Source: Agelaius tricolor (Eukaryota > Chordata > Aves > Passeriformes > Icteridae). Taken from it: 64,000 nt of DNA. The translations under genes and the position numbers were made by a program. This document shows positions 13,085-25,070 of this stretch, piece by piece. The notes under the pieces were generated by a model. The model ran no database searches and had not been told where the DNA came from. It worked only from the letters and a program-made list of their open reading frames with translations. The stretch lies in NCBI GenBank assembly GCA_023055355.1, contig JALJCS010000004.1, forward strand, positions 31,028,744-31,092,743, written 5' to 3'. Numbering within the stretch: position 1 is the stretch's first letter; every line of letters begins with the position of its first letter.

Positions 13085-13175
13085 GGGAGTTTTTTTGTTG
13101 TTTGGATTTTGGGTTTTTGTTTGCTTGTTTTGGGAGGGTGTCAGTGGTTGTTAGGGTTTTGTTTTGTTTTCCTTA
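13085..13175. repeat. T/G-rich low-complexity tract
   Basis: A plus-strand tract almost free of C and A, made of runs such as GTTTTTTTGTTGTTTGG and GGGTTTTTG. No exact repeat unit. It is probably simple low-complexity DNA. Confidence 0.6.
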
Positions 13176-15694
13176 ATTAAATGAAATCCTATGCCAGATC
13201 AATGAGATTTTTATTGTTGTTGGAGTCAATGGGACCACAAATGGGAGGAAGACAACAGCTGCAGATGGGATTTTTCTTTGCTAGCTTATAGCCCTCTAAT
13301 ATTGAATATCTTTTTTTGCTACCAAAACTCAGTTTTGGTAACTATATGTTCTTTTATTAGCTATTTTTCACTGTTGGTATCAAAACTCATCTGTGTCAAA
13401 CTAACATAAAAGAATAATGATGAAAAAGTATTAGAATTCCTTGATAATGGTTTACCTGTTAAGCTTTTAAAATCTTGGATGTGGAACTTTACATTCTAGA
13501 TCACTTCTGGTTTTTTTAGTAAATTGTGTTCCTGGCCTCTGTAAAAATACTGTGTATATTGTCACTTATTTTAATGAAGTTTAGAAGATGTTGTATCCAC
13601 ATCTTACTTGGAGGAATATCTATCAGTGAGAAAGTGTGATTATTTTTTCTTGTTTCAAGCAGTGTAAATATTTCATACTGTGCTTATATGTTCTCCTGGC
13701 TGCAGACATTTTATGTTGTAAGAAAGCAGGCAAGCAGAGTGGGAAGGTGGCATCAAATGTGTTTCACAGATCGAGATTTAACTAGTAGTTATGTACTATT
13801 AACAGAAGGCTGAAGGAAAGCCAAGCTCTGAAAATCATCACAGGCAGACACGTTTTACAAAGTCACAAATTTCTCATTTTCCTAGAAAGAATGATGGCAT
13901 ATCTGTGAAGTGATCATGAACCAGCAGCGGTGTAAATCCAGGGGCATAGTGTGGTAATGATTTTAAAGATGATTCTTCCTTTTCTTAAAAATTCAGCCAC
14001 TTAAGAGTCCATGAAAAAATCTAGACCAATATGACTGCAAATAGTTTTCCTTCCTAATTACACAAAATGGGTAAGTATGAACAACAAGGATAAGTATGAA
14101 GAACACATATTTCTTACAACACCCTTCTTTAGCCTCATGTGCGAAGGAACTCTGGTAGTAATAAAAAAACTAATTAAATTTGCAGAAAGAGTAAAAATAC
14201 CTATGTTTCTGCAAAGCATTTAAAAATGTCTGTCAGAGAATATCAGCATGGCAGGGATGAGGTTTGTGTTGAAAGATGATGTCTTCATGGGCAAAATTAT
14301 TCAGTAAATCTTTGTAGAGTAGACAGACAGATCTACTATCTGGAGTGGAGGTTTACCTTTTCACTTCTGATTTTTGTAATACCTTCTCACCTGCTGACTC
14401 AGAAATGAACTCTGCTTAAGGCAAATGACTAAAATAAATTTGAACTAGACTTCATATATATTTCCAAGATTTTTGAGCTGTGGATCAGGCATTATTGTTT
14501 TCAGATGTACCTTGATATTGAGTGTTGCACAGGATATATTGTTCTTTGGCACACTAATATGTACAAAGCAATTCCATCTCAGAAGAAGAGTTACTTCACA
14601 GCAGCACCTGCATCTGACCTCTAGGCCCATGTGAAAAGGCTGGATCTTTACTGTAGTGGCAATCATGTCTCTCAATCTTGAAAAATTAAGAGGTAAAACT
14701 GTGTTGAACAAATACCACTTTATTAGCATAATAATAATTTGTTCCCCAAGTGAAGATGATGATATTTTCTTGCCATATTGGAGTAACATCATTTAACCTC
14801 CATACTACACAAAGTACGTATGTATTAATACAAGGTAATGGTGAACAAAGCAAAAATTATAGGATAATATTCTACTGCTGCTCCAGCAACTCTGCAGGAT
14901 GCCTCATTATGCGATATATGGTACAAGTAGCCACACAAAACATATGTAATTATAAAATTATTGATTCTAGCCGGCAGTTGCTTTTTACCAGTCTTCACAA
15001 ATGACATAAATGAAATTGAAGGACACTGTTCACCCACACTCCATTTGGAGATTTATTTTAATGAAGACGTAATGAAGCAGAACGTTTTCTGGATAGAAGA
15101 TAATGATAGCAAATGACAAAATTATTTTGGAACTCAAATCTCTTGGTAGCACATTGAAATGGATGAGTGAGTGAACACTAATTTAGAAAATGTTCAGCAA
15201 GTTTGAGGTAATATGTTAACTGAGATAGCCAAAGATCTGAAGAGCAAAGTTGAGAAAGGAATTCAGAATTATTGGCTATGCAACTCAAAAATGAATTACA
15301 GGCATACGATTTGACCTTCTGGGACATTTCAAGAGCTTGAAAATACTCAGTGCCCTTGGCATCTTTTCTAGGCAGAACTAAACAGTCATTGTATTCCCAA
15401 TTTGTTCTGAGGAGTTTTATCACAAGATTTGGAGCTTTAGCATGGTCTGTGTCTAAGCCTCAGCTTTTTTAGTTGCCTGCACACATTAGAATAAAAACAT
15501 CTAATTGTGAGCTAGGATTCTACTTCAAAAGAATGTAAAAAAAAAAGTGGAAAAATACCATGGTAATGCACTGTAAATGGTTCAAGGAAAGAACTCATCT
15601 TTTAAAATATTTTAAAATCTCATTTTATCTGATACCTAGCCTTCTTTCCAGTACTTTCCAGTACCCTACAAGAAAGATGGAGACAGACATTTTA

Positions 15695-15970
15695 CAACAG
15701 CATGTTGTGACAGGACAAGATGAATGGCTTCAAACCTCAAGAGAGTAGGTTTATATTAGACATTAGGGTTTTTTACTGTGAGAATGGGAAGACAGTGGAA
15801 CAGGTCGTCTAGAGAAACAGTTAATGCCCCATCCCTTGAGGTGTTCAAGTCCAGTCTGGAAGGAGTTCTGAGTGACCTGGTCCACTGGAAGGTTTCCCTG
15901 TCCATGGCAGGGGAATTGGAATTAGATGATCTTTAAGCTTCCTGCCAAGCAAAACTGTTCTATGATTCTA
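15695..15970 (+). mobile_element. CR1 LINE 3' end (plus), 5'-truncated
   Basis: It matches the 3' non-coding end of bird CR1: GACAGGACAAG, then the AGACATTAGG region, GGAACAGG, ATGCCCCATCCCTTGAGG, the AACTAGATGATC-like motif, and it ends in the octamer-type tail TTCTATGATTCTA. CR1 inserts by target-primed reverse transcription and is usually 5'-truncated, as here. Directly to its right is a minus-oriented CR1 that lacks its own 3' end, so the junction at about 15970 is not a simple pair of insertions. Confidence 0.9.
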
Positions 15971-16879
15971 AATCTAGTCTCTGCAACCATTCACCCTTGT
16001 CTTCTCACCACATGCCCTTGTAAAAAGTCCTCTGGCTTTTTTGTAGATCCCTTGTAGATGCTGTAAGACCAATAGAAGTTTTTCCTTGAGCTTTTTCCAG
16101 GCTGGAAAACTGAAACTGTCTCAGCATGTCTTCATAAAAGAGGTGCTCCAGCTCTCTGGTCACTATTGTGGCCACTCACTTCAAGAGGTTCATGTCCTTC
16201 TTATGTTGGGGACCCCAGAGCTGGATCCAGTACTATAGGCTGGATCACAAGAGTGAAATAGAGGGGCAGAATTACCTCCCTCAACCTGCTTGTCACACTT
16301 CTTGTGCTGCAGCCCAGGACATGGTTGGCTTTCTGGGCTGCAAGCCCACTTTGCTAGGTCATGTCAAGCTTCTTATCAAACAAAGCCCTTGTCCTCAGGG
16401 CAGCTCTCTATCCATTCATTACTCAGCCTGTGTCCATGTTTGGGATGACCCAGCACAGAGGTAGGCACTTGTATCTACCTTGTTGAACTTCCAGAGGCCC
16501 ACTTTCCAGCACAGGCTCACCTCTCCAGCCTGTCCAGGTCCCTCTGGATAGCATCCCTGCCCTCCAGTGCATTGGCTGTCTACAGACGGGTGTCATCAGC
16601 AAACTTGCTGAGGGTGCTTCCACTGTCCGTGCCACTGCCATGGATACTATATAGCGCTGGTCCCCTGAGGAGCACCATTCATCACTGGTCTCCACTTGGA
16701 CATCAAGCTGTTCCCACAACTCTCTGAGGGCTACCACCCAGCCAATTCCTTATCCACATAGTGTTCCACCCACCAAATTTGTGTCTCTCCAGTTTAGAGA
16801 CAAGGATGTCATGTGTGACAGTGTCAAATGCTTTGCACAAGTCCAGGTAAATGATGTCAGTTGTTCCTCCCTCATTCAC
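15971..16879 (-). mobile_element. CR1 LINE body (minus), first part, split by LTR
   Basis: Reverse complement of CR1 ORF2 C-terminal and reverse-transcriptase sequence. Landmarks read on the plus strand are TCCTTCTTATGTTGGGG, CCCAGAGCTGGAT, CTGCAGCCCAGGAC and GTCCAGGTAAATGATGTC. The last 250 or so bases of a CR1 (3' UTR and octamer tail) should lie at the left end but are missing. Frames are broken by stops and indels, so it is dead. An LTR interrupts it at 16880 and it resumes at about 17465. Confidence 0.9.
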
Positions 16880-17373
16880 TGTTGCAGTATGATTTCAGGG
16901 TTTCCCCAAAACCCCGGGTTTCTCCTCCCTCCTTTCCCCACCCTGCCCCCTGCCAAGCACTGTCTGTCAATCCTGGAATTCCAGAAGGGCGTCAAGTGAT
17001 TGGGCAGATTCAAAAGATGCCCTCTACCCTCCAGGGGGCATTGGGTCATCCAGGTGTCCTTTGTCCCTTGAGACCTCCTCTCCCATACCTGGTTGGTGGG
17101 CTCCCTATCCCTTCCCTCCTCCCCTCCCCTGGGTAAAAGGGCAAGCAACCATGTGGTCCGGGAGTTCTGTGGGAGGAGTTGCTGGATTCAGAGGCCTGTG
17201 GGCCAGAATAAAAACTCTGGATTAAAACTCTCCATCAGAACTGACTCCTTTCCCTTCTCTACTGCCGGCAGAGGGAAACCTGAGGAGTGGACCGTCTACG
17301 AGAGGAAGATCCATCCCGCCACCACCGGAGCCCCGGCATGCCTAGACTTATCTCCATGTGCCCAGCTGCAACA
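16880..17373 (+). mobile_element. Solo endogenous-retrovirus LTR inside CR1
   Basis: A 494-bp block interrupts the CR1. It begins TGTTGCAG and ends CTGCAACA, an exact 8-bp terminal inverted repeat with the TG...CA ends typical of LTRs. A polyadenylation signal AATAAA at 17207-17212 is placed as in a U3-R-U5 layout, giving plus orientation. The bases before (TTCAC) and after (TCCAG) differ at two positions; each is one change from TCCAC, which is what CR1 normally has here, so they are plausibly a decayed 5-bp target duplication. No internal retroviral region adjoins it, hence a solo LTR. The 17374-17464 stretch is not explained as LTR or CR1. Confidence 0.75.
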
Positions 17374-17464
17374 TCCAGCTAGCCAAAAGTGTCTCTGAGG
17401 TGAAACACCACAGTTGCCACCTTTCGGTTCAGCTGCAGGGGTGGACAAGCTCAGGCATGTCCTG

Positions 17465-17885
17465 TCCACAAAATTGGTAATGCCAATAATCCACCAATGC
17501 TATAATCCTTCATAGAAGGCCTCCAAACTTGTTAGGCAAAATTTGCCCTTAGTGAAGCCATGCTGGCCGTTGCAAATCACCTCCCTGTACCTTCATTCCA
17601 GAAGGATATGCTACATGACCTTGCCAGGCACTGAGATGAGATTGATAGGCTGATAGATCTCTGGGTGCACCTTATTTCCCTTTTAAAAATCGGGATTATA
17701 GTTCTGCTTTACCAGTCAGTGGATTGCCACAACTTCTCGAATATGATACATAACTTAGCCACTTCCTCCATCAATTTCCCCAGGATCTGCAGCTGTACCT
17801 CATCAGGGTTATCTCAAAATCCACCTGACCCTTGGAGCTTTTACTCTGTGTATCCTTTCTCCATGCTCTTAAATTTCTTCTAAGG
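17465..17885 (-). mobile_element. CR1 LINE body (minus), second part
   Basis: Continuation of the CR1 split by the LTR. Plus-strand landmarks include ATAGAAGGCCTCCAAA, TTGCCCTTAGTGAAGCCATG, CTTGCCAGGCACTGAGATGAG, TTAAAAATCGGGATTATAG and TACCTCATCAGGGTT, all in the expected antisense order for the CR1 reverse transcriptase. It is decayed by many indels, and fades out near 17885. Confidence 0.85.
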
Positions 17886-18524
17886 GAGAATTTCTGCAAG
17901 AGCTGGGGAACGAAAGCTGTCAAAAGGTATATTAACCCAGGAGAAACACCATGGGTTACCATATCTCCACAAACATAGATGAAGTGCTGGCTGACAAATT
18001 ACAGCCCTCCCTGAACTGCAATGAAATGTATGCCAAAATTTTAGCTGCAAGAAAAAAGCTGGTGTTATAAAAATGCCCATGATTTGGAGGCAATCTTATT
18101 TTGAGACTTGAAGCTTGGCCTTTGAGGTTAGGTTCAAACTGCATGGGAAGTCATAGACCAAATTTTCATGGTTGTAGGAAAGCCTTAGACAGCCAAGCAT
18201 CTGTCTCAGTGCATTAACTGTAGAAAAAGCCTGCTAGGAGCAAGGAGGGGAAATGAAAGCAGTGTAGTGCAGAGCAGCCAGGTGAATGCTCAGCGAGTGT
18301 GGTAAGTAAATCTCATACACAGCTGTTAGTATACAAGAGACAATATTTTAGTGCAAATTATGCAAGCAGTTTGAACAGTAATATGGTCATTATTTCAATA
18401 TATCATGTGAGGGATGTCGATGATAGTAGTTCATAGGAGACAAAGCACTTACTGTCATTCTTAGTGTCATCTTTTTTAACTTTTGACTAATTTAGTCCTA
18501 TATGTGCCTTTCAGTAATTCAGTT

Positions 18525-19240
18525 TGTGCTGGTTCAAAACCCAGGGGAAAAATTAAACCCATTGTAGCTGCCCCCTTTTCCCCCTGTCCCTTCTGATAAT
18601 GGGGCAAGCTAGGAGAAATTGTAAATTGGAATCACAACTTACTGAAATAATCACAACCATATTAGTAACAAAGAGTGTACAAGAGGCAGAGAGAGAGTTT
18701 TACCCACAAAAAGGTATTCACCGAACATCCACCTGGGCACCAATCAGCACACTCTCTAAACACAGGCAAAATAGAGACCATCACCACATGGCACTCAGCA
18801 AAACAGAGGCAGCATGCCAGGGCGGCTCCTCCCCAGTCCAGAAACAATGAAAAACAGGGACAAAACAAAATCTGGAAAACTACTTTTTCCAGATAATGAT
18901 CTGTGGTGCAGAGATGTTGGCTCTGGTGGTGGCAGCAGTACTGGTGCAGGCTCTCTCTCGCTTTCTGCCACCACAGTGGCGGCAGTGCTGTGGGTGCAAC
19001 AGTGGTGGCAGCAGCAGAGTGGCAGCCAGCAGCTCCTGCGTGCTGGCTCTGATGGCTACAACAGGGTTGGTGCCAGCTCTATCCTGGTGCCTAGTAGCAG
19101 TGCAGTCCGGACTCCGCTCTGGCACACGCCCTTCCATGTGCCCTGGCTAAAGATGGTGCCACTTCTGTTTCTCCCCCTAGCGTTTTCCTGTCGAGGCCAC
19201 ACCCCTCCAGCAGTGATGTGGGTGGTGTAGAATACACAGC
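18525..19240. mobile_element. Possible LTR-like repetitive block
   Basis: The start, TGTGCTGGTTCAAAACCCAG followed by AAATTAAACCC, has the flavour of avian retroviral LTR 5' ends. The rest is GC-richer than its neighbours, with a GGTGGCAGCAG-type low-complexity stretch at about 18915-19080. ORFs such as 18814-19230 (plus) are by-products of that composition. I could not find matching TG...CA ends with a target duplication, so both boundaries and identity are tentative. Confidence 0.3.
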
Positions 19241-20964
19241 ACTGAAAGCTCCATCCTCTTGTCCCTGTATCCAGGACAGAGTTCTTAGGCCTTAGGATTC
19301 TTACTTATGACCAGGGGTGCAACTATTACTGGTAAGGGAACAATTAGAGGAGGTAATTCTAGTTAATTAATTACAGTAGCCAAAGGAGAAGACTTGAGGC
19401 TTTGCTTCAGTCTTCCTGGTAATTTGCTTCTTAGAAATTGTTTAGCTGGTGATCAGTAAACTCTATGGTAAGAAATAGAATTAAAACCATAAGAAATCAC
19501 CTTCTAATTTTTTTTTTTATTTTAGATTTTAAAATGAATTTTTTGGACACAATATTGTCATGGAAATGCTGCTGGGCTTGTGGCAGCTGACTTTTCCAGC
19601 CTGACAGAAATTTGTGGTCACCAGTGGTAAGCAGGAATTCAACCTATCCTTCTAGCAAGTTTTATAATTAAGTTTCTGCAGGGCAGTTTAAGCATAATTT
19701 CACAGTTCTGATAGAAATGTCCTGTAAGAACAAACAACTATTTCTGAAAATAGCCTTTGGAGAGACAAAATCTCCTGAGAAATAGCTATAGAAACTCTTT
19801 GTCATCCAAAAGGACATAAAGTCCCCCTATGCATCAGGACTTAACTGCAGTACAGCAGATTTGCATGGTAAGGTTTTTGACTGATGAAATATGAAAGTAT
19901 TTTAACAAGTGAGGAGGTTTGTGCTGTGCTAGCAAAAGGACTTCATGGAAATGACCCCACACTGCTGGTCAGTATCAGGAGCTTGCAGAAGGCAGCTCTT
20001 TTCTATGGCAGAAGCAGAAAATATTCAAGAAGCAATCTGTACATAAATTCAGATAGATTCAGTCCATCTGTGTGTATATTCATCCCCTTGCTTATGTCCT
20101 CTTTTCACCTGCTAAGGAACAGAGAGGAACTGGGGTCAAACATGTAGCGGAATATTGTATTTCAAGTTAGTAGATTCAGTTGTAGGTTCACTTTAGAATT
20201 TCCAGAGATGTCTCTAGCTCCCCAGGATCTCTCTATCTGGAGACCATACAAAAAGATGAATGTGATTGTTCTCATGCAATCAACCAGTAGGAAGGAGTCA
20301 AACATGTTCTTTGTCAAAGCAGGAGTCGCAACACAGAAATCATGTTGTATAATCTTCACTGTGTCAGCTGACAGTAGGTTACTTCTTTTCATCTAATGTG
20401 TCTCTGGGGTATTCCATTTGTGTTGTCCGTAGTCTAAAGAAAATCTGGTTACATTTAAATTCTGCTACTTTCAGATTACGACCACATGCTTTCTTGAAAA
20501 TGAAAGTACATTCTACATTGAAAACTAAAATATAATAGCAGGGATAGAGTCTGTCGCAGCGCTGATTTTCCTGGTCTCAAATTTTGCGAATGTAAAAGTC
20601 AGCAGTGGTTAAATTTACTGTGACACCCTCCCAAGCCAGTGAATAATGTAAGGTTTTTTTTTGGTAGAGTCTGTATGTTGAAAATAACAATCAAAAATTT
20701 TCTTCCTTTGAGGTGAAAGATTATGTGGATATTTTGGGGCTGATAATCCTTTCTACCAGCTTGTTATGTTGCCTTTACAGGAAGGTAAGAAGAAACATAC
20801 AGAGAGATATTTGCCCAGTAAAATGGTGTGTTGGTCACTCAGTTTTCAGCTCTAATGTCATGACATGTCTTCATGAGTTGCAGGAAACAGCAAAGAATTC
20901 AACCTGGACAGATCAAGGCACAAAATCTCAGAACATGTGATTTCTGAGTGTATGTGCTGAGAAA
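19241..20964. other. Intergenic, nothing recognised
   Basis: AT-rich DNA with short chance ORFs (for example 19884-20147). No CpG island, transposon tail or paired splice signals that I can support. Confidence 0.5.
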
Positions 20965-21935
20965 TACAGAATCACAGAATCAGCTAATTTGAGAAAAAAC
21001 ATTTGAGATCATCCAGTCCAGCCTATGACTAAATGCTACCTTGTCAACCAGACCATGTCACTGAGTGCCACTTTTCTTTCCTTAACCATCCCCAGGGACA
21101 GTGAAACCTCCATGTCCCTGGGTAGCCCATTCCAATGTCTATCACCCTTTGTGTGAAGAAATGCCTCCTAATGTCCAACCTAAACCTCCCTTCAAGAAGC
21201 TTAAGACTATGTCCTCTTCCAATATTCATAGCTGCCTAGGAGAAAAGGTTGCCTCCCACCTGGCTATAACCTCCTTTCACGGAGTTGTAGAGGACCCCTG
21301 ATACTCCTCCCCTCCAGGCTAAGTGATCTCAACTCCCTCAGGCACTCCTTACAGGACAAGAATTTCAGATTCCTCACCAATTTCACTGCCCTTCTATGGA
21401 CTTGTTTCACCACCTCAATGTCCTTCCTGAATTGAAGGGCCAAGAACTGAGCACAAGATTTGAGGTGTGGCCTCACCAGTGCCCAGTACAGGGGGACAAT
21501 CCCTGCCCTGCTCCTGCTGGCCACACCATTGCTGGCACAGGCCACGATGCCATTGGCCTTCTTGGCCACCTGGGCACTGCTGGCTCCTGTTCAGCTGCTG
21601 CCACCAGCACCCCCAGGGCCTTTTCCTGTGGCAGCTTTGCAGCCACTCTGCCCCAGCCTGTGGCACTGCCTGGGCTTGCTGTGACCCAAGGGCAGGACCC
21701 AGCACTGGGCCTTGTTGAACCTCACACCACTGGCCTGGGCCCATGGTCCAGCCTGTCCAGATCCCTCTGCAGAGCCTTCCTGCCCTCCAGCAGATCAGCA
21801 CTCCCACCCAACTTGGTGCCATCCATGAATTTGCTAATGGTAGACTCAAGCTTCTCATCCAGATCACTGATAAAGTTAGTAAACAGGACCAGGACCAACA
21901 CTGTTTCCTAGGGAACACTACTAGTGATGAGACTG
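20965..21935 (-). mobile_element. CR1 LINE (minus) with near-pristine core
   Basis: It starts at the 3' tail (plus-strand CAGAATCACAGAATCA) and runs through 3' UTR and reverse-transcriptase C-terminal sequence in antisense. On the minus strand a peptide [10 protein letters not shown] with MAKKANGI upstream resembles the end of the CR1 reverse transcriptase. The 20965-21480 and 21813-21935 parts are clearly diverged, but 21486-21812 is almost identical to 48011-48337, and 21549-21802 to 25071-25323. It is interrupted by stops and is not coding. Confidence 0.9.
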
Positions 21936-24454
21936 AATATGCTTAACTAAAGGGATCAGTTAAATTCTGAACATCTCTATTGTGAAATTACCCTAACTGG
22001 GCAGTTTGCAATAACTTTTTCTAATGTAACATTTACTGAAGGGAGTAAGCAGTCACACTTTTCTTCTTTGTTATTTTTTGTTTTAATTTCTTTTTCTTTT
22101 TTTGCATATTTTTTTCTCAGTTTGAAAAAAACCCCAAACAACCAAACCAGCAAGTAAATTGTCCTGTAGAAGCCATTTTTTGGCAATGTGGTTTGCAATT
22201 CATAGTTTGAAAAGTTTTTCCAATTACCATCATATGTCACTTTAGCTGTGATTTGATGCTGAAAGTCTGTTGTTTGAAGTTTTCCTGAATTCTACAAAAT
22301 ATAATATAATATAATATAATATAATATAATATAATATAATATAATACTATATAATTAATATAATTAATATAATATAATTATGTATATGTACATTAGGCCA
22401 CTTTTTTTTGGTTCAAATTTAAGTCTGGACAAAAAATCACTATAATAACAGCAAAAATAGTCCTTAAATAGTTAGGTTTTTCTATGCTAATTTTTTTCTT
22501 GCTATCTCCCTAAAATCACTTTGCTTGTATAATCTATTTTGCTGAATAAAAATATTCCAATAGCTAGTAAAATAATTTCAATGTTTTTGTGCAAGCATGA
22601 GATTTGTATCATCCTTTTTTAGGAGCTGTCATGTTAAAATAAGGTGACTTCTTATTGCTTACTCCATATCATTTAATAGACTTATTGCTGAATGGGACTC
22701 TAATAATTCAGTTTCTTGGAATTGTAAGTAGTTGGAAAATAGGCACCCAACTGGAAATAGTTCAAAATTGCTTTGGTTTTGTGCTCTCAGCAGTAAGTAG
22801 ATGGATTTGGTTTTTGTCAAGCTATGTTTGCTTTTGACTTCCTCATCTTTAGCACTTTGAAAACTCAGCTTCAGTATCAGATGGATGCTCCACATCAAAC
22901 TTTGGAAATGTTAGCCTGATAATTATGTCTTGGTCCATTTCACTGAAAGCAGTGAGGATCATCTTTAATGCTGTACTTTTCTCATTTCATCCACCCATGC
23001 CTATCCATTTTGCTTTCATTTGTTGCTTTGTTGCAAATGCATGTGGGGTAGTTTTCCAGCATGCTTTGCTTTGTGCACTTGGATCTGCAGGCTAAGCATG
23101 ATGTATTTGTCTGTCATACTCTCTCTTTGTGCCCAATGGAAGTGTCCTTTTATCATCGAGCACTCGTTTCACCTCGCTGCATTGCAACACAGCTTACACA
23201 AGCAGTTGTAATACTAATGCTGTTCTAAGAATTAATTGCTGAAGCATTCATCATTAAAAGGAGGTATTTTCATCCAAATGTCTTAGGGACAAGGTAGTAC
23301 TCTTAATTATGTCAAGGACCTTTGAAGTCTCTGATTTCAGCAAGCTGGATTATGCGGTGCTATTACTGTTGTTCTGCTCTCCTTTTGTGGCTGAGTGAGA
23401 CACTTTTCAAAGGTCTAAAAATCCTTCAATGACACAGTGTGAAATTCTTTATTCAGGGAGACATGAGAAAGATCTTGAATATTCATCTATGTTATAAGCC
23501 ACGTCTATATTTATTTAAGGTGATATTGGATATCTTGCATTTGGCAAGGTAGGAACATTACAGAGAAATTGAATTACAGAGGAGTTTATTTTCACAGAAT
23601 GGTGCTTTCTTGCCCATTTTTATCCATTTTTGATCCACGTTGTTTTGGAAAGAGAGAGAATCTGACCATGAATTACCTGTGGGTTCAGTTACAAGTACTT
23701 GAAAATGGCATCTGATTTTAGTAGAAGATCTGATGTCATTTGTATGTGTTTCAGACTTGAAAAAGGTGGACAAGTGAGAGGAAATTATGTTGTGACTAAT
23801 GAGTCAGTCATCTTACTCTTGTCAGATATATGAACTGTCAACTTTCTTACCTTGGCAATCAGGCTGACATTAACTATGAAGTCATTATTGCCTGTAATCT
23901 GTAGCTATTTCAAATGAACTCATTACACAATCTATAGACCATTGGTATATATTCCATATTTTCCATGTATGGGAATGTTCCCAGATTACAGAAATAGATC
24001 TCTTTGTAGAAATATACAATGCGCACCTAAAAGAAAAAAACCTTCTGGTTCATTCAGATTTTTCTTCCCATGTTCCTCCACACAGTGAGTAAACATCAGG
24101 GTCAGTCTAAGCTGGCTATTTTTCAGGTAAGCGTATGTTATCATATGCTGCCCTGAATTTTTCCTTGAAACTCTGTTAGGGAAGGGTGCTACTAAAGATG
24201 TGCCCAGAGGCCATGATCAATATGCACAGGGTAAGGTGTACGTTGCGAGCAGGTGGGGAGTTATTGTGCTTCAAACTTCCATGGAATTCTAGATGATGTT
24301 TCTAAAAAAAGGCAAATTTTATGTGCTTGCAGTCAGCATAAGTAAGCACAACCTTAGAAAAGCAGTGAAAAGGACTTTGTTGTTGTTTTTTTTCAGCTTG
24401 CTTACCAATTCCCTCTCATGGTTTAGTCAAAAGACTATAAGAACTATAAAGACT
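21936..24454. other. Intergenic, microsatellite but no gene
   Basis: AT-rich sequence holding the pentanucleotide array at 22299-22380 (separate entry) and T-rich tracts near 22075-22110. ORFs of 60-87 codons are at chance level. Nothing else is recognised. Confidence 0.5.
22299..22380. repeat. ATAAT pentanucleotide microsatellite
   Basis: Perfect TAATA-type units run from about 22299 to 22345, then decay into ATAATTAAT and TATAATATAATTA variants to 22380. The decayed half has dyad symmetry because ATTAAT is self-complementary. It is likely length-polymorphic. Confidence 0.9.
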
Positions 24455-24573
24455 GGATGTGGCACTCAGTGCCATGGTTTTGTTGATGAGGAGGTGTTAC
24501 CTTACAGGTAGGACTTGATGATCTCAAAAAGTCTTTTCCAAGCTAGTTCATTGCGTGGTTCTGTGATTCTGTG
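24455..24573 (+). mobile_element. CR1 LINE 3' tail fragment (plus)
   Basis: It matches the last 120 or so bases of a CR1 subfamily: a GGCACTCAGTGCCATGGTT segment, GGACTTGATGATCTC, CTTTTCCAAGCTAGTT and a terminal TTCTGTGATTCTGTG octamer tail. It is a short 5'-truncated insertion. Confidence 0.8.
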
Positions 24574-25008
24574 GAAAGACTCCACATCTATGTTTTCATA
24601 TTACTGTGTCTCTTTTTTGAGATGTAAATAGACAAGAAAAAAAGGTATTATGACCTCCTGAGTACACTTTTACTGAACAGTTTTATTTGTTTGAAAAAAA
24701 AAATATCAAAAACTTGCTATTCATTACTTAGAGAAGTCAACAACACTCCAAACAAGGGTGAAAGAGGTGTAATGAAAGTTAGGTTATCATTACCAGAGTT
24801 GTCTTTAAACAAAGTTTGTTATGTTTTCCCTTGGACATAGAATACAGAACAACACTGACAGATTTTATAGCAACTGGATTATTTGGTGGAGATGGTGGGA
24901 AAGGAAAGGGAAAGGAGCAATCACTAAAGAAGATTTGAGAGTTTTCCTCATGCATCACCTTAATATAAATGAACTGTAATATATGCCATTTTCTGACTAT
25001 ATAAAATG

Positions 25009-25070
25009 CTTGCTGTGGAGGAAAGGAGCTGCTGTGGAGAAAAGGAAACGTTGTGGAGAAAAGGCAGATT
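25009..25070. repeat. Three imperfect 19- to 20-bp tandem units at CR1 junction
   Basis: GCTGTGGAGGAAAGGAG, GCTGTGGAGAAAAGGAAAC and GTTGTGGAGAAAAGGCAG follow one another, ending at the abrupt left edge of the CR1 at 25071. CR1 insertions normally end in octamer tails, so this is not the expected 3' end. Confidence 0.75.

Larger units (their letters stand above)
8940..15690. other. Intergenic, AT-rich, no gene seen
   Basis: No exon with paired splice sites, CpG island, RNA gene or recognisable transposon was found. The few ORFs (for example 14445-14792, minus, 115 codons) show no domain. Minor features: a duplicated 18-bp T-rich motif (TTTGCTTTTTTAATTT, twice, near 12205-12237), a palindrome at 12552-12579, a T/G-rich stretch at 13085-13175, and a 20-bp near-duplication (TAAGTATGAAgAACA type) near 14071-14106. 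Confidence 0.6.

Noticed and set aside
14445..14792. 115-codon minus ORF
   Set aside because: No motif, no start context or neighbouring exon. Chance-level length.
15695..17885. Twin-priming as the explanation for the opposed CR1 pieces
   Set aside because: Twin priming places the inverted 5' part upstream of the 3' part. Here it lies beyond the 3' tail, so a later rearrangement or two insertions fits better.
21396..21918. ORFs of 160-170 codons on both strands
   Set aside because: They are frames through the CR1 core block. Equivalent ORFs recur at 25.0-25.4 and 48.0-48.5 kb because the DNA is repeated, not because of a host gene.
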